Notes: generated from the sequence alone by a model not told the origin. A stretch of 64,000 bases of DNA from Flavobacterium sp. LPB0248 (GCF_013388355.1 NZ_CP058246.1:3720001-3784000), one strand, 5' to 3'; positions 25,778-34,809 are shown, counted from the stretch's first letter. A program made the numbers and translations.

Positions 25778-27073
25778 TTATTTCAAAATCCCAGCCTTGT
25801 AAGTCGCAATCGCACGATCTCTTGCAAAAGCATGATCAACCATAGGCTCATTATAACCAAAATCAAATTCAGGAATCCATTTGCGGATATATTCTCCTTT
25901 TGGGTCAAATTTTTGCTGCTGAATTTCGGGATTAAAAACTCTGAAATAAGGCGCAGCATCACAACCCGTTCCTGCCGCCCATTGCCAGTTTCCTACATTT
26001 GAAGCTAATTCGAAATCTAGAAGTTTTTCTGCGAAATAAGCTTCGCCCCATTGCCAGTTAATGAGTAAATGTTTGCATAAAAAACTCGCTACCACCATAC
26101 GCACGCGATTATGCATATAACCCGTTTCATTCAGCTGACGCATTCCAGCATCAACCATTGGATATCCTGTAGTTCCAGAACACCAGCGTTTGAAATCTTC
26201 TTCATTATTGCGCCATTGGATTCCGTCATAATTGGATTTGAAGTTATGATTGACACAATTCGGGAAACTAAAGAGAATCTGAATAAAGAATTCTCTCCAG
26301 ATTAATTCGCTTAAAAAAGTTTGATTTTTTCGGTTTGCCCAGTTTACTAATTTTCTAATGCTAACAGTACCAAAACGTAAATGTGGTGAAAGATAAGAAG
26401 TGCTGTCCAAAGCTGGAAAATCTCTCGTTTCTTTGTAATTGGCTATTTGTGTTAAGTTATGTGGTTTTACTTTTATGGAACTTCTGTCAAAACCAATTTC
26501 TTTTAAATCAGGAAAGTTAAATTGGTTTTTTGCAAAATTAGATTGAAAAGGCTTGATATCATATTCAGGAGCAGAACCCGAAAAATGGTATTTCTCTAGC
26601 CATTTGTTTTTATAAGGCGTGTAAACGGTATATGGAAGTCCGTCTGCTTTTGTGATCTCTTTTTCTTCGAAAATTACATGATCTTTAAAAGAAAAAGATT
26701 TAATATGGTTTTCTTTTAATAACGCAGTTATGATTGTATCACGCTTGATGGCAAACGGTTCATAATCTTTATTAAAGAAAACGCTTTGAATATCAAATTC
26801 TTCAATTAACGATTTCCAAACATCTGTAGTTTTTCCTTTTTTGATTAAGATGGAAGAATCTAGTTTGTTTAATTCTGCGTTTGTTTTTTGAAGTGAATCA
26901 TAAATGAAAGTTACTCTAGCATCATTTTTTGGAAGATGTTCCAGAATATCATCGTCGAAAATAAAAAGAGGAACAACAGGGAAATCTGATTGCAAGGCAT
27001 GAAATAGTCCTGTGTTATCTTCTAAACGCAAATCGCGTCTAAACCAGAATAAAGTAACTTTTTGTTTTGTCAT
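25778..27073 (-). CDS. phr: Deoxyribodipyrimidine photolyase (cryptochrome/photolyase family, class I CPD)
   Basis: A 431-residue FAD photolyase that repairs UV pyrimidine dimers using blue light. The N-terminal antenna domain starts FWFRRDLRLEDN. The C-terminal FAD domain has TSYLSPHLRFG, WREFFIQ, YPMVDAGMRQL, MHNRVRMVVASFL and NWQWAAGTGCDA, the core of class I CPD photolyases. It is the last gene of the carotenoid run. Co-control with the CarH-like regulator is inferred from position. Confidence 0.93.
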   Translation of the reverse strand: MTKQKVTLFWFRRDLRLEDNTGLFHALQSDFPVVPLFIFDDDILEHLPKNDARVTFIYDSLQKTNAELNKLDSSILIKKGKTTDVWKSLIEEFDIQSVFFNKDYEPFAIKRDTIITALLKENHIKSFSFKDHVIFEEKEITKADGLPYTVYTPYKNKWLEKYHFSGSAPEYDIKPFQSNFAKNQFNFPDLKEIGFDRSSIKVKPHNLTQIANYKETRDFPALDSTSYLSPHLRFGTVSIRKLVNWANRKNQTFLSELIWREFFIQILFSFPNCVNHNFKSNYDGIQWRNNEEDFKRWCSGTTGYPMVDAGMRQLNETGYMHNRVRMVVASFLCKHLLINWQWGEAYFAEKLLDFELASNVGNWQWAAGTGCDAAPYFRVFNPEIQQQKFDPKGEYIRKWIPEFDFGYNEPMVDHAFARDRAIATYKAGILK

Positions 27074-27089
27074 TTTTGAGGATATTTTT

Positions 27090-27138
27090 TTGCCACAGAT
27101 TAAAGGATTAAAAAGATTCTAATCTGTGAAATCTATGG
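27090..27138. repeat. GCCACAGATTA word-repeat hairpin
   Basis: CACAGATTA and TAATCTGTG are perfect 9-bp arms around ATTAAAAAG words. The same GCCACAGATTAAA word occurs between btuC and btuD at ~6530. Confidence 0.55.
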
Positions 27139-27139
27139 C

Positions 27140-27613
27140 TTATTTTTTAGAATTAAACAATTCTTCAATTTTATTAAATCTATAGTCGAAAATACTTTTC
27201 AGTTTATTTTTTACGACTAAAAGATTCATGATTCTGCCTAGAATTCCAAATGGGAGAGCGTAATGAACAACGTCTGTCATTTTGGTTCCTCCATCTGGTG
27301 TTGGTTCAAAGAAATGTTTGTGATGCCATAGTTTATAAGGCCCGAATTGCTGAATGTCTACAAAATATTCGTTTTCTTGACAAGCTGTAATTTCGGTAAC
27401 CCAAGAAATTTTGATTCCGAAAAGCTGTTTTAAAGTGTAGGTAATAATTTGTCCGTGATACATACGCTTTCCGTCGTAATCCTGAATTTGGAAATTCATA
27501 TTATCGAGTGTAATAGTTTGAAGGTTTTTTGGACTTGAGAAAAAATCCCAGCACTCTTCTACGCTAGCATTGATATGTTGTACGGTTACTATTTTGTATA
27601 ATTTCATAATCAA
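27140..27613 (-). CDS. SRPBCC-family ligand-binding protein
   Basis: A 157-residue START/Bet v1-type (SRPBCC) protein with a large hydrophobic pocket. It begins with VQHINASVEECWDFFSSPKNL, has a central WVTEITACQENEYFVD, and then the cavity strand KLWHHKHFFEP. Such proteins are common in carotenoid clusters, but their ligand is unproven. It lies between crtZ and the photolyase. A start two codons later (MKLYK) is equally possible. Confidence 0.85.
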   Translation of the reverse strand: MIMKLYKIVTVQHINASVEECWDFFSSPKNLQTITLDNMNFQIQDYDGKRMYHGQIITYTLKQLFGIKISWVTEITACQENEYFVDIQQFGPYKLWHHKHFFEPTPDGGTKMTDVVHYALPFGILGRIMNLLVVKNKLKSIFDYRFNKIEELFNSKK

Positions 27614-27641
27614 ATTGTTCTTGAAAAATGCTCAAATGATG

Positions 27642-28082
27642 CTACATTTTATAATATTTAAATGGCACGAACAACATTCCGAAACATTCTCCTTTTTCTT
27701 TTTGTAAATGTTTGTGGTGTATTTTATGAGCTTTTCTAAGTCCGATGAGGTATTTGTTTTTGGTGTTTTTAAACCATTTAAATCGCTGATGAATTAAAAC
27801 ATCGTGAATTAAAAAATAACAAGCGCCATAGAGTGTAATGCCACATGCAATAAAAAACAGATAATTAAATCCGCCCTCGACGCCAAAGTAGAATAAAATA
27901 ATACTCGGAGTGGCAAAAATGACGAAGAAAATATCGTTGCGTTCAAAAGCGTTTTCGTATTTCGGCTTATGATGATCGGCATGAAAATACCACATAAAAC
28001 CATGCATAACATATTTATGCGTTAGCCATGTCACACATTCCATAAATAGAAAAACGCCTAAAAAGATTAGAAAAGAAATCAT
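27642..28082 (-). CDS. crtZ: Beta-carotene 3-hydroxylase
   Basis: A 146-residue di-iron membrane hydroxylase adding 3- and 3'-hydroxyls to beta-carotene to make zeaxanthin. All four histidine clusters are present: HKYVMH, HADHH, HDVLIHQRF and HKIHH. About four hydrophobic segments fit an inner-membrane protein. The cyclase CrtY that would make its substrate is not in the window. Separated from crtB by a REP-like element. Confidence 0.92.
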   Translation of the reverse strand: MISFLIFLGVFLFMECVTWLTHKYVMHGFMWYFHADHHKPKYENAFERNDIFFVIFATPSIILFYFGVEGGFNYLFFIACGITLYGACYFLIHDVLIHQRFKWFKNTKNKYLIGLRKAHKIHHKHLQKEKGECFGMLFVPFKYYKM

Positions 28083-28200
28083 TTTGTAATGTTGATGTTT
28101 TAAAATTATCGTTTTATTGTTTTTGAGTTTAGCTTTAGATTATAAAAGATTGACTCAAAAAGATTCACTATTTGGTTTTAAGTCTGCGATTCTTTCAATC

Positions 28201-28330
28201 TTGTCATTTCGACGAAGAAGACTCGAGCGATAGCGAACTGGCGAAGCAAATCTTCGTAAGTAGCTCCTCAACAGTATGCCAATCTTTGTAGAGTTTCTTG
28301 CGCTCCTTCGACTTCGCTCAGGATGACAAA
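28201..28330. repeat. REP-like intergenic element, copy 2 (hybrid)
   Basis: The left part (TGTCATTTCGACGAAG, then ACTCGAGCGATAGCGAA and AAATCTTCG) matches the reverse complement of 949-1076. The right part (CGACTTCGCTCAGGATGACA) resembles the 25626-25729 arm. It seems to be a mosaic of two element types between crtB and crtZ. Confidence 0.75.
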
Positions 28331-28340
28331 CTATATGATT

Positions 28341-29180
28341 TTATACCAACTTCAATTTATAAGTTACAAAAGATTGCGCCAAAAGCCCAGCTTTTGTATA
28401 ATTAGAAACTCGAATCCGAGCATTTCCAATTTCGTAATATGGTGTGTTTTTTAACTTTTTTAATAGTTTTTTATAATAAACATAAGCGGTATAAACTCCA
28501 AATTTGGCTTCGATAGGCAACTTTACAATTCCTTGATAGGCAATTCTAAAATCTTCTTCAATTTCTTTTATAATCTGGTTTTTTGAATCTTCATTAAAGT
28601 TATTCAAGTTTATGCCTGGGAAATAAGAACGGTTTAAGATCGTGTTATCGTCTTTCAAATCCCTAAGAAAATTTACTTTCTGAAAAGCCGACCCTAAACG
28701 CATGGCTTCGTATTTCAGTTGTTCGTATTTGTGCTCTTTTCCAGTTACAAAAACTTTTAGGCACATTAAACCCACAACATCGGCAGAACCATAAATGTAA
28801 TCGATGTACTCGGTTTGTGTTTGGTAATTCGATTTTATGAGATCCATTTTCATGCTTTTTAAAAATGCCTGAACCAAATCGTCTGTAATATTATATTCTT
28901 TGACAGTTTGTTGGAAAGAATTCAAAATAGGATTTAAGCTAATGCCTAATTCCATAGCTTTATAATATTCTTTTTCAAAATCTTCAATCAAGTATTCTTT
29001 TTCGTAGCCGTGAAATGAATCTACAATTTCATCGGCAAAACGTACAAATCCGTAAATACTGTAAATAGCATCACGAATACTTGGCGAAAGCATTTTTACA
29101 GCAAGAGAAAATGAAGTGCTGTAATTTTTGGTAACCAATTTGCTGCATTTGAAAGAAACGGCGTCGAATAGTGATTTCAT
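28341..29180 (-). CDS. crtB: Phytoene synthase
   Basis: A 279-residue squalene/phytoene synthase that joins two geranylgeranyl diphosphates into phytoene. Both Asp-rich motifs are present: FADEIVDS (~45-52) and FLRDLKDD. The N-terminal KNYSTSFSLA is typical. It starts three bases after the crtI stop, so they are co-translated. Confidence 0.94.
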   Translation of the reverse strand: MKSLFDAVSFKCSKLVTKNYSTSFSLAVKMLSPSIRDAIYSIYGFVRFADEIVDSFHGYEKEYLIEDFEKEYYKAMELGISLNPILNSFQQTVKEYNITDDLVQAFLKSMKMDLIKSNYQTQTEYIDYIYGSADVVGLMCLKVFVTGKEHKYEQLKYEAMRLGSAFQKVNFLRDLKDDNTILNRSYFPGINLNNFNEDSKNQIIKEIEEDFRIAYQGIVKLPIEAKFGVYTAYVYYKKLLKKLKNTPYYEIGNARIRVSNYTKAGLLAQSFVTYKLKLV

Positions 29181-29182
29181 TT

Positions 29183-30649
29183 TTAAGATCTAAAAGATTT
29201 TTGAATTAATTCAGCTGCTAGTTTTCCTGAAATTAAAGCAGGCGGAACACCTGGACCAGGAACGGTTAATTGTCCTGTAAAATATAGATTTCTGACTTTT
29301 TTGCTTTTTAATTTTGGTCTCAAAAAAGCCGTTTGCAATAAAGTATTGGCCATTCCGTAAGCATTTCCTTTGTAGGCATTATAATCGGCAACAAAGTCGT
29401 TTTTACAGAATGATCTCTTAAAGATAATGTTATTTTTAATTTTTTGCTGGGTAAGTTCTTCAAAACGAGAAATGATTTTTTCAAAATATTCTTCTCTCAG
29501 TTCTTCCGTATCTTCGATTCCAGGTGCAAGCGGAATCAAGAAAAATCCAGATTCCATTCCGTCTGGCGCCGCAGTTTTATCTGTTTTAGATGGAAAGTTA
29601 GCGTAGAACAACGGGGCTTCTGGCCACTTCGGTTGATCATAAATAGCTGCTGCGTGCTGATTGAAATCGACATCAAAAAACAAAGCATGATGCGAAATGT
29701 TTTCTATTTTTTTATTAAAACCAATAAAAAATAGGAGAGAAGAAGGTGCAAAAACCCTGTTTTCCCAATATTTTTCAGAATACATTCTGTGTTCGCTGTC
29801 AAGTAAAGTCTCAGAATGCTGATAATCGGCACCACTTAAAACAATATCTGCTTTTAAAGTCTCGCCATTAATTACGATTCCGGTTGCAGTTTTATTCTCA
29901 ACAATAATTTTTTCTATTGGTGAATTGGTTTTAATCGTCACGCCAAGTTCCAAAGCCAGTTTTTCGATTCCCCGAATAACATCAAACATTCCCGTTTTTG
30001 GATGCCAAGTTCCGAGACCGAAATCGGCATAATTCATAAAATTATAGAATGAAGGGGTTTTTTTCGGTTTTGCTCCGAGAAATAAAACGGGAAACTCCAA
30101 AATCTGGATCAGTCTTTCGTTTTTGAAATTTTTGCGAATATCAGCACTTACATTCTTGAAAAATTGATCAAGCTTTAATGCAGTTTCTTTAGTGATTAAC
30201 TCGAGAGGAGAAATTCCAGGACGATAAACTAAATTTTTAATCGCGATATCATAATTGCTTTTGGCTTGGTTAATAAAGTTTTGCAGTTTTTGACCGCTTC
30301 CTTTTTCTATGGTTTCAAAAGTGCATTTTATTTCTTCTAAATTGTCGTAGATACTGATAAAATCATTGATCCCAAAATAAACCCTATAAGCAGGATTTAA
30401 TTTTATCAGTTCATAATAATCAGAAGGTTTTTTATTGAAATCCTGAAAAAAGCGTTCAAACACATCTGGCATCCAATACCAGCTTGGTCCCATATCAAAA
30501 GTAAAACCATCTTCTTTAAATTGTCTTGCGCGCCCGCCAATTGTATTGTTTTTTTCGTAAACAGTAACCGTGTTTCCTTGTTGAGCAAGGTAACATGCGG
30601 CTGCTAAAGAAGAGAAGCCTGAGCCTATTATTTGGATAGTTTTCTTCAT
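29183..30649 (-). CDS. crtI: Phytoene desaturase (CrtI type)
   Basis: A 488-residue FAD-dependent desaturase converting phytoene to lycopene. The N-terminal dinucleotide-binding motif is GSGFSSLAAA followed by YEKNNTIGGRAR. The C-terminal signature is YFTGQLTVPGPGVPPALISG. Together with CrtB it makes lycopene. It follows the MerR-type regulator gene with 39 bases between, probably as one transcript. Confidence 0.94.
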   Translation of the reverse strand: MKKTIQIIGSGFSSLAAACYLAQQGNTVTVYEKNNTIGGRARQFKEDGFTFDMGPSWYWMPDVFERFFQDFNKKPSDYYELIKLNPAYRVYFGINDFISIYDNLEEIKCTFETIEKGSGQKLQNFINQAKSNYDIAIKNLVYRPGISPLELITKETALKLDQFFKNVSADIRKNFKNERLIQILEFPVLFLGAKPKKTPSFYNFMNYADFGLGTWHPKTGMFDVIRGIEKLALELGVTIKTNSPIEKIIVENKTATGIVINGETLKADIVLSGADYQHSETLLDSEHRMYSEKYWENRVFAPSSLLFFIGFNKKIENISHHALFFDVDFNQHAAAIYDQPKWPEAPLFYANFPSKTDKTAAPDGMESGFFLIPLAPGIEDTEELREEYFEKIISRFEELTQQKIKNNIIFKRSFCKNDFVADYNAYKGNAYGMANTLLQTAFLRPKLKSKKVRNLYFTGQLTVPGPGVPPALISGKLAAELIQKSFRS

Positions 30650-30688
30650 TTGTTTAACAAATATAAGAAAAACTTAAACAAAAATAAA

Positions 30689-31588
30689 TTAAAGCATGTT
30701 AATAGTTTCTTCCATAGAATCGAAAATGCGGATTCTGTCGCTAAGGACTTTTTGGTCAATGTGTTCGACCATTTTACCCATAAGCCAGATCTCGTTGTTT
30801 TCCTGCAATAATTTCTGTCCCATCGATTTAACATATTGATTGATTACGCTTCTGTCTGGCTGAACAGTCATAAAAGAAATAAACGTAATATTCTCAAAGT
30901 GTTTGGTTAAATCCTGAAGGTTTTCAATCGGCATGCTTTCTCCAAGATAAATGGTTTTGTAACCTTTATCAAGGATTTCATATTGCAAGTACAATAATCC
31001 GATCTGGTGAATTTCGTTTAACGGAAGTGATAAAACAAAAATGCGGTCGGTTTTGATTGGTTTTCTAATCTGAAGGCTTTCGGTGTAAATTAAGATTTTC
31101 TGCTTTATTAAATGACTCATAAAATGTTCATTAGCAGGGGTAATAGTTTCAGATTGCCACAATAATCCAAGCTCTTTTAAAAGAGGCAGAAAATGTTCTT
31201 TAAAAACTTCTTTAAATGTTTTTTCAGTAATAAGCCAATCGAATGTGTTAAAGAATAACTCCTGATCAAAGTTCATCATCGCCATCTTAAAAGAGGTGAT
31301 AGCGTAGTTTTGAGAGTTTTTCTTTGAGATTATTTCGCGTACCAGTTGTGGTATCTTTTCTTCAGGATATGTTGCGATTTTAGAAATCTTGTAGCCGTAC
31401 TCGTGCAGTAACGTAATATTTAAAAGTTTCTGCAGATTATGAAGGTTGTAAAATCTAATATTAGTATCGGTTCGCATTGGTTCAAGGATGTTGTATCTCT
31501 TTTCCCAGATGCGTATGGTATGCGCTTTTATTCCAGATAAGTTCTCAAGATCTTTAATACTGAAAACAGTTTTAATATTGTTTATCAT
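30689..31588 (-). CDS. MerR-family regulator with B12-binding domain (CarH/LitR-like)
   Basis: A 299-residue regulator. The N-terminal MerR HTH (~8-75, FSIKDLENLSGIKAHTIRIWEKRYN) binds DNA. A helical light-sensing-type domain follows (~95-180), then a Rossmann B12-binding domain (~185-295). The W-x9-EH motif is intact (W, nine residues, EH in LLWQSETITPANEH). The E-x-H-x-x-G base-on motif is intact as EIHQIG. CarH-type proteins hold adenosylcobalamin and repress carotenoid genes until light breaks the cofactor. It heads the crtI-crtB-crtZ-SRPBCC-photolyase run. Confidence 0.88.
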   Translation of the reverse strand: MINNIKTVFSIKDLENLSGIKAHTIRIWEKRYNILEPMRTDTNIRFYNLHNLQKLLNITLLHEYGYKISKIATYPEEKIPQLVREIISKKNSQNYAITSFKMAMMNFDQELFFNTFDWLITEKTFKEVFKEHFLPLLKELGLLWQSETITPANEHFMSHLIKQKILIYTESLQIRKPIKTDRIFVLSLPLNEIHQIGLLYLQYEILDKGYKTIYLGESMPIENLQDLTKHFENITFISFMTVQPDRSVINQYVKSMGQKLLQENNEIWLMGKMVEHIDQKVLSDRIRIFDSMEETINML

Positions 31589-31606
31589 TTTTCGCGATTA
31601 AGTCAA

Positions 31607-31614
31607 CAAATGTA
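31607..31614 (-). promoter_or_regulatory. -7 element upstream of the CarH-like regulator
   Basis: TACATTTG on the minus strand matches TAnnTTTG 18 bases before the ATG. There is no TTG at the usual distance, which would fit a regulated promoter. Confidence 0.45.
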
Positions 31615-31747
31615 AAATAAAATCTTAGATTCGACCTTAAAACTACATTAAAAAGATAGAGGATTAGAGGTTTACGTATTTAAAATATATTTTTTACCTA
31701 AAATCAGGTATATAATTTTTAAGAAATATATTACTTTGATAAAAAAG

Positions 31748-31783
31748 AACGGTCTGCATATTTTTGATATGCAGACCGTTTTT
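31748..31783 (-). terminator. Terminator after the TPR gene
   Basis: AACGGTCTGCATAT pairs with ATATGCAGACCGTT over a short loop and is flanked by T/A tracts on both sides, so it may act in both directions. Confidence 0.75.
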
Positions 31784-31798
31784 AATTTTTTGGTGTTG

Positions 31799-32299
31799 TT
31801 ATTTACAAAAAGTGGCTTTGTTTTTTATAGCACTCTGACTTCCAAGCTCAATTGCTTTGCTGAAATCTTTGCAAGAGTTTTTCTTATCGCCAATTTTGTT
31901 GTAAGCCAAACCTCTTAGGTTGTAGGCAACGTAATCTTTCGGGTTTAAACCTAAAGAAGCTGTACAGTCGTCAATTGTGCCTTGATAGTCTTGTAATTTG
32001 TAATTCACATTGGCTCTACCTGTAAAAGCGTCGGCATTCATGTTGTCAAGTTCGATCGTTTTGCTAAAGTCGGCTTGAGCTCCTTTTAAGTCGTTTAGTT
32101 TGAATTTTGCGACACCGCGATTCTGGTAAGCTTCGACAAATTTAGAATTCATGCTAATGGCTTTCGTGTAATCGGCAATTGCGCCTTTGGTGTTGCCAGC
32201 TTCAGCTTTTTTTATAGCTTTGTCAAAATAGCCAGTTGCAGATTGTGCCCAGATAGAGCAAGACATCATGATAAGTGATGCTAATAGTAGGTTTTTCAT
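31799..32299 (-). CDS. Secreted tetratricopeptide-repeat protein
   Basis: A 166-residue protein with a signal peptide (~1-19, ending IWAQ) and about four TPR units (AIADYTKAISMNSKFVEAYQ, AQADFSKTIELDN, TIDDCTASLGLNPKDYVAYN, CKDFSKAIEL). TPR domains mediate protein-protein contacts, probably in the periplasm. It has its own terminator. Confidence 0.85.
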   Translation of the reverse strand: MKNLLLASLIMMSCSIWAQSATGYFDKAIKKAEAGNTKGAIADYTKAISMNSKFVEAYQNRGVAKFKLNDLKGAQADFSKTIELDNMNADAFTGRANVNYKLQDYQGTIDDCTASLGLNPKDYVAYNLRGLAYNKIGDKKNSCKDFSKAIELGSQSAIKNKATFCK

Positions 32300-32434
32300 A
32301 AAACTAATTTGGGATTAGTGATTTAATTATTTCCCCACGAATTTATGAAAGTTTTTATTTTGTAAGAGATTTTCTTTTTTAAATATTGGTTAGGAAAAAA
32401 ATGTGCTTTGAGATTTTGAGCATTAAACCGTGTT

Positions 32435-33151
32435 TTAGCGATTGTATTTTCTAGTGGTTACTTTGTTTTCATGATTCTCAATTTCTATAAAAACATATTT
32501 TTTAGTGGCTTTTTTTATTTTTACAACCTGATTTAGTTCGCTAACCATGCAGTCAATTACTTTTGATTGATTTAGATTTTCTATGAAATTGTCTTTCTTC
32601 TTTTCTATATCATAGAGCATCAAAGAATCGTAGCCTTTTGCATATAAAAGAAGCTCTGGATTCTTAAAACTGTCTACAATAAATCCTGATTTTATTGTTT
32701 TGCCATTTTGTTTTTCAATTAGTTTAAAATCATGTGGATTTCCGCTTCCAAATGAATTTACAAAAGCGAAATATTTATTGTAGTCTGCGCCAATATATCC
32801 TAGATTTTTATGAGGCGCTCCATATCCCATAATGTTTAATGTGTCGATAGTTTTGTCTCCTCTTTTTAAATTTAAACACATTTCAATGGGGCTGTTTTTG
32901 TCTTCCTGAAAATATTTAAATTCTAAGCTGTATCCATTGCTTAATTTGGTTTCGTAATCATAAGGATTGTATTTATTAAGGTATTCAATAGTTGTTGTGT
33001 CTCTTTCTGGCGTTGCCTTTTTCTTGTCTGGTTGAGAATTGTTTTTGGCAGTAATGATATTAGTTGCTTTTTTTTCGTTGCTTTTTATCTTTTCTTGGCA
33101 GGAGAAAAAAAGAAGGAGAAATATAGAAAATAGTAATGCTTTGGTTTTCAT
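32435..33151 (-). CDS. Hypothetical lipoprotein
   Basis: A 238-residue protein with a signal peptide and lipobox FFSC (Cys18). A Lys/Asn-rich linker follows (~20-50). The rest is beta-rich without a recognisable family. It stands alone between the TPR gene and tRNA-Lys. Confidence 0.65.
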   Translation of the reverse strand: MKTKALLFSIFLLLFFSCQEKIKSNEKKATNIITAKNNSQPDKKKATPERDTTTIEYLNKYNPYDYETKLSNGYSLEFKYFQEDKNSPIEMCLNLKRGDKTIDTLNIMGYGAPHKNLGYIGADYNKYFAFVNSFGSGNPHDFKLIEKQNGKTIKSGFIVDSFKNPELLLYAKGYDSLMLYDIEKKKDNFIENLNQSKVIDCMVSELNQVVKIKKATKKYVFIEIENHENKVTTRKYNR

Positions 33152-33243
33152 AGGCGCTTAATTAATTGCAATTAAGCTAATGTAGTTTATTTTATCATTG
33201 ATTATATAGATATAAATTCTAATAGGAATAATTCTAAAACAAA

Positions 33244-33276
33244 AAAGGCCAAGTAAAATAATTACTTGACCTTTTG
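33244..33276 (-). terminator. Terminator after tRNA-Lys copy 1
   Basis: AAGGTCAAGTAA pairs with TTACTTGGCCTT and is followed by T6 on the minus strand. Its sequence resembles the terminator after copy 2. Confidence 0.75.
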
Positions 33277-33349
33277 TGACCCGACTGGGGCTCGAACCCA
33301 GGACCCCATCATTAAAAGTGATGTGCTCTACCGACTGAGCTATCGAGTC
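33277..33349 (-). tRNA. tRNA-Lys(TTT), copy 1
   Basis: 73 nt fold into a cloverleaf. The acceptor GACTCGA pairs with TCGGGTC, and the anticodon loop CTTTTAA gives TTT. CCA is not encoded. Identical to the two copies at 34697 and 34810. Confidence 0.97.
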
Positions 33350-33370
33350 TTCATTTCTTCAATGAGGGTG

Positions 33371-33400
33371 CAAATATAAGGACTTATTTTAGCTTAACAA
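33371..33400 (-). promoter_or_regulatory. tRNA-Lys copy 1 promoter
   Basis: TTG, 19 bases, then TATATTTG on the minus strand, followed by CACCC at the likely start. The core TATATTTGCACCC is shared with the copy 3 promoter and resembles the rRNA promoters. Confidence 0.75.
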
Positions 33401-33699
33401 GCCTTTTTTTAATGAATTTTTGAATAAAATTTAATTGTTGTTGTAAGTGTTTGTTTTGTAGTGAAATATGTTTTTATATTTTATGAAGACTTCAATACTA
33501 AAAAAGAAAAGTTTTAGAAAGATTTGGGTTTTTTTAATTTGTTGGATATTTTTTAAACTCACTGATTAAGCGGAAGGAAATTATTTTACCTCAAAAATAG
33601 TTTTATATTAGCTGTATAAACTGTGTTATTTTTCTTTTCGAAATAGAGAAGAATTGAAGGTTATGTAAGTAATGTGAATTTTATAATATTAGTCATCGA
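33401..33699. other. A+T-rich intergenic region
   Basis: No clear gene. A 28-residue frame at 33483-33569 (plus; MKTSILKKKSFRKIWVFL at its start) has one hydrophobic stretch but weak support. Confidence 0.4.
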
Positions 33700-34458
33700 A
33701 TGAATAGATTCTTAATGCCTCTAATTTTTGTAGTAAGTTTGGTTAGTTGTCAAAACTCAAAAAAAGAAATATATGTTGCGCTCGAAATATTTGATAATTC
33801 TTTAGATTCATTAATTGTTGGGAAAGTTTATGATGAACCCAAAATTTTGATTTTTCAGGGGGATACTTTGTGTGGTAATCCTAAAGAGATTAATGAAACT
33901 TGTTATCAAATTGTTGGATCTGATTCTATAAAAGTAGATGCCAATTGCCATATTTATAAGTTTAAAAATAATCAATTAGTAATCAATTCAAGTGAAAACT
34001 TTCTTGGAGAAAAATTTGTGCAAAAGTTTATTTATTTTAAAGATAAGATTGATAATAGATTGGTTGATGATTTAAGGAAAGTTAAATCGGATACAGTTTA
34101 CTTCGGTTGTCTTAAGAAATATGATGAAATGGGGAATGTTGTAAAAAAAGTAACTAACAGTACTTGGAGAGAGATTCAAAAAGGTGGAACAGTAGTCATT
34201 AATGAAAATCGCATTCTGGAAGTTTCCAATTATAATAGCAATAATAAAGTAACTATATGGCGAAAAGAATACTTCAATAAACAATATAATGTAGGTAGCT
34301 TAAAGAATGCAGATGTAGAAAGAATTGCTTCAAGTAAGTCTAATGGCTTGGATGAAGCTAATTATTCATATAAAAAGGATAAGCATGGAAATTGGGTAGT
34401 TAAAAAAAGTGATAGAAAAGAAAATCCAGATGTATATTATAGAGAAATAATCTATTAA
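33700..34458 (+). CDS. Hypothetical lipoprotein between duplicated tRNA-Lys genes
   Basis: A 252-residue protein with a signal peptide and lipobox LVSC (Cys17). The C-terminal half contains YDEMGNVVKK and YKKDKHGNWVVKK, short segments like those in RHS/YD-type or antitoxin-like repeats; no family is assigned. It lies between tRNA-Lys copy 1 and the tRNA-Leu/Lys group, so it sits in a segment bounded by identical direct repeats. It could be acquired cargo; this is inference. Confidence 0.65.
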   Translation: MNRFLMPLIFVVSLVSCQNSKKEIYVALEIFDNSLDSLIVGKVYDEPKILIFQGDTLCGNPKEINETCYQIVGSDSIKVDANCHIYKFKNNQLVINSSENFLGEKFVQKFIYFKDKIDNRLVDDLRKVKSDTVYFGCLKKYDEMGNVVKKVTNSTWREIQKGGTVVINENRILEVSNYNSNNKVTIWRKEYFNKQYNVGSLKNADVERIASSKSNGLDEANYSYKKDKHGNWVVKKSDRKENPDVYYREIIY

Positions 34459-34526
34459 AGCGTTTATAATTATTTAAATTTTTAATCAGGCTTTAATAGA
34501 AATTAATTCAATAAGAATGAAGTAAA

Positions 34527-34565
34527 ATAAAAAAGCCTATTTTATCACAAAATAGGCTTTTTTAT
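34527..34565. terminator. Bidirectional terminator
   Basis: AAAAAGCCTATTTT pairs with AAAATAGGCTTTTT with T runs on both ends. It can serve the lipoprotein gene (plus) and tRNA-Leu (minus). Confidence 0.8.
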
Positions 34566-34570
34566 TTTAG

Positions 34571-34653
34571 TGACCATGGAGGGATTTGAACCCTCACGCC
34601 CTTACGAGCACCACCCCCTCAAGATGGCGAGTCTACCGTTTCTCCACATGGCC
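34571..34653 (-). tRNA. tRNA-Leu(GAG)
   Basis: 83 nt with the long variable arm of class II tRNAs. The acceptor GGCCATG pairs with CATGGTC. The anticodon stem CCATC pairs with GGTGG around loop TTGAGGG, giving GAG. CCA not encoded. Confidence 0.95.
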
Positions 34654-34661
34654 TAAAAAGA

Positions 34662-34696
34662 AAAAAGGTCGAGTAAAATAAATTACCCGACCTTTG
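34662..34696 (-). terminator. Terminator after tRNA-Lys copy 2
   Basis: AAAGGTCGGGTAA pairs with TTACTCGACCTTT and is followed by T residues on the minus strand; similar to the one at 33244-33276. Confidence 0.75.
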
Positions 34697-34769
34697 TGAC
34701 CCGACTGGGGCTCGAACCCAGGACCCCATCATTAAAAGTGATGTGCTCTACCGACTGAGCTATCGAGTC
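34697..34769 (-). tRNA. tRNA-Lys(TTT), copy 2
   Basis: Identical in all 73 nt to copies 1 and 3. It lies 40 bases after copy 3 and is probably processed from the same transcript. Confidence 0.97.
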
Positions 34770-34809
34770 ATTGCTTTCAAGAAATTTAATTTGTTAATCA
34801 CAAAATTTG

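Noticed and set aside
33483-33569. 28-residue plus-strand frame with one hydrophobic stretch
   Set aside because: Very short, no promoter of full consensus, A+T-rich background; kept only as a note on the gap.
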